From the NCBI RefSeq assembly GCF_019823105.1, contig NZ_CP081958.1, positions 2,666,001 to 2,730,000 on the forward strand: a DNA stretch of 64,000 bases, given 5' to 3'. The stretch comes from Halobaculum magnesiiphilum. GTDB lineage: Archaea > Halobacteriota > Halobacteria > Halobacteriales > Haloferacaceae. How positions within the stretch are numbered: position 1 is the first letter of the stretch; every line of letters begins with the position of its first letter. The translations under genes were made by a program, and so were the position numbers. The notes under the pieces are model-generated. The model was given only the letters and a program-made list of their open reading frames with translations. It was not told the DNA's origin and did not search any database. Below, piece by piece: positions 63,066-64,000 of the stretch.

Positions 63066-64000
63066 ATGAGCTACGACATCGCCGAACGCCCCGAGGAGGG
63101 CGAGGTCATCACCCTCGCCGACGAGGAGACGGGCGAACTCGACGTTCCCGAGAACCCGATCATCCCGATCATCCACGGCGACGGCATCGGCACCGACGTG
63201 GGGCCCGCGGCCCAGAAGGTGCTCGATGCCGCGGCCGAGGCCACCGGCCGCTCCATCGCGTGGATGCGCGTATACGCCGGCGAGTCCGCCCGCGAGAAGT
63301 ACGACGAGAACCTCCCCGACGAGACCGTCGAGGCGTTCCGCGAGTTCCGCGTCGGCATCAAGGGACCGCTGACGACGCCGGTCGGATCCGGGTTCCGATC
63401 GCTCAACGTGGCGCTGCGCAAGACGCTCGACCTGTACGCGAACGTCCGCCCCACCTATCACCTCGACGGCGTTCCGTCGCCGGTCAAGAACCCCGAGGAG
63501 ATGGACATGATCACGTTCCGGGAGAACACCGAGGACGTGTACGCCGGCATCGAGTGGGAGGCCGGCACCGACGAGGTCGAGCGGGTCCGCGAGTTCGTCG
63601 AGGAGGACATGGGCTTCGACTCGACCATCCACGACGGCCCCGTCGGCATCGGCGTCAAACCCATCACCGAGTTCGGCTCCAAGCGCCTCATCCGCGAGGC
63701 CATCGACTACGCCGTCAAGAACGACCGCGACTCGGTCACGCTCGTCCACAAGGGGAACATCATGAAGTTCACCGAGGCCGCCTTCCGCGACTGGGGCTAC
63801 GAGGTCGCCGAGGAGGAGTACGGCGAGAACGTGATCACCGAGGACGAGCTGTGGGACGAGTACGACGGCGAGCAGCCCGACGGCACCGTGGTCGTCAACG
63901 ACCGCATCGCCGACAACATGCTCCAGCAGCTCCTCACGCGGACGGACGAGTACTCCGTCATCGCGACGATGAACCTCAACGGCGACTACATGTCCGACGC
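63066..64000 (+). CDS. icd: Isocitrate dehydrogenase (NADP-type), 3' partial
   Basis: The frame opens at ATG 63066 (MSYDIAERPEEG) and runs off the right edge after about 311 residues. Visible family features are the IHGDGIGTDVGPA nucleotide-binding segment, the substrate site GSGFRSLNVALRKTLDLYANVRP and ITFRENTEDVYAG, and KGNIMKFTE. The enzyme oxidises isocitrate to 2-oxoglutarate in the citric acid cycle. The N-terminus is acidic, as expected in this organism. Confidence 0.95.
   Translation, partial: MSYDIAERPEEGEVITLADEETGELDVPENPIIPIIHGDGIGTDVGPAAQKVLDAAAEATGRSIAWMRVYAGESAREKYDENLPDETVEAFREFRVGIKGPLTTPVGSGFRSLNVALRKTLDLYANVRPTYHLDGVPSPVKNPEEMDMITFRENTEDVYAGIEWEAGTDEVERVREFVEEDMGFDSTIHDGPVGIGVKPITEFGSKRLIREAIDYAVKNDRDSVTLVHKGNIMKFTEAAFRDWGYEVAEEEYGENVITEDELWDEYDGEQPDGTVVVNDRIADNMLQQLLTRTDEYSVIATMNLNGDYMSD

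Overview
This 64 kb window is a gene-dense piece of a haloarchaeal (class Halobacteria) chromosome. Signs are the very high GC content, acidic proteins, archaeal information genes (RPA-associated protein, Rpe, DnaG, PolB, Mre11-Rad50, aIF2-alpha, Nop10, L44e, S27e), halocyanins with Tat signals, geranylgeranyl reductase, an AglD-like glycosyltransferase, and TATA boxes about 24-30 bp before many start codons (leaderless transcripts). The genus cannot be fixed from the sequence alone. The ends cut an RPA-associated protein (left) and isocitrate dehydrogenase (right).

Layout. 1-5.6 kb: tail of an RPA operon (rpap, rpe), a coiled-coil protein behind a TATA-containing palindrome, an SppA-type protease, a DUF373 membrane protein and another membrane protein. 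5.7-12.1 kb: aldo/keto reductase, a PAC2 protein and a translation cluster (L44e, S27e, aIF2-alpha, Nop10) interrupted by a membrane-protein gene and a palindromic element, then geranylgeranyl reductase. 12.2-17.1 kb: a second DUF373 paralogue, a 707 bp spacer with two more palindromic elements, phosphoglycerate mutase and DnaG. 17.3-23.9 kb: YqcI/YcgG protein, isochorismatase-type hydrolase, HTH regulator, SPFH/NfeD pair, pyruvate kinase, small HTH protein. 24.1-32.5 kb: AglD-like protein, DUF84 NTPase, mre11-rad50 with flanking small genes. 32.7-40.6 kb: intein-containing PolB, then sufCBD behind an inverted repeat. 40.7-45.5 kb: MFS transporter, ferritin-like protein plus DtxR/SirR regulator, tRNA-Gln with a duplicated 3' end, two tiny membrane proteins, endonuclease III. 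45.5-51.8 kb: a respiratory cytochrome b complex cluster with two halocyanins and no Rieske protein. 51.9-64 kb: CDF transporter, signal peptidase, methylthiotransferase, PQQ-type propeller lipoprotein, deoxyribose-phosphate aldolase, DUF63 protein, asparaginase-type hydrolase, CDP-alcohol phosphatidyltransferase, a Gfo/Idh/MocA-aldo/keto reductase fusion, and isocitrate dehydrogenase.

The main unusual points are: (i) a family of about 100-160 bp palindromic elements (three copies and a relic) with shared outer sequences; (ii) short perfect hairpins with 3-nt loops inserted in frame in mre11 and the asparaginase; (iii) a PolB intein ending in Gln with a LAGLIDADG nuclease; (iv) a b6-type cytochrome b cluster in which a membrane-anchored cupredoxin sits where a Rieske protein would be expected, with a PDWY instead of PEWY motif; (v) a 690-residue two-oxidoreductase fusion; (vi) a 25 bp duplication of the tRNA-Gln 3' end; (vii) two tiny membrane proteins with near-identical promoters. 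No rRNA, CRISPR array or complete insertion sequence was seen.
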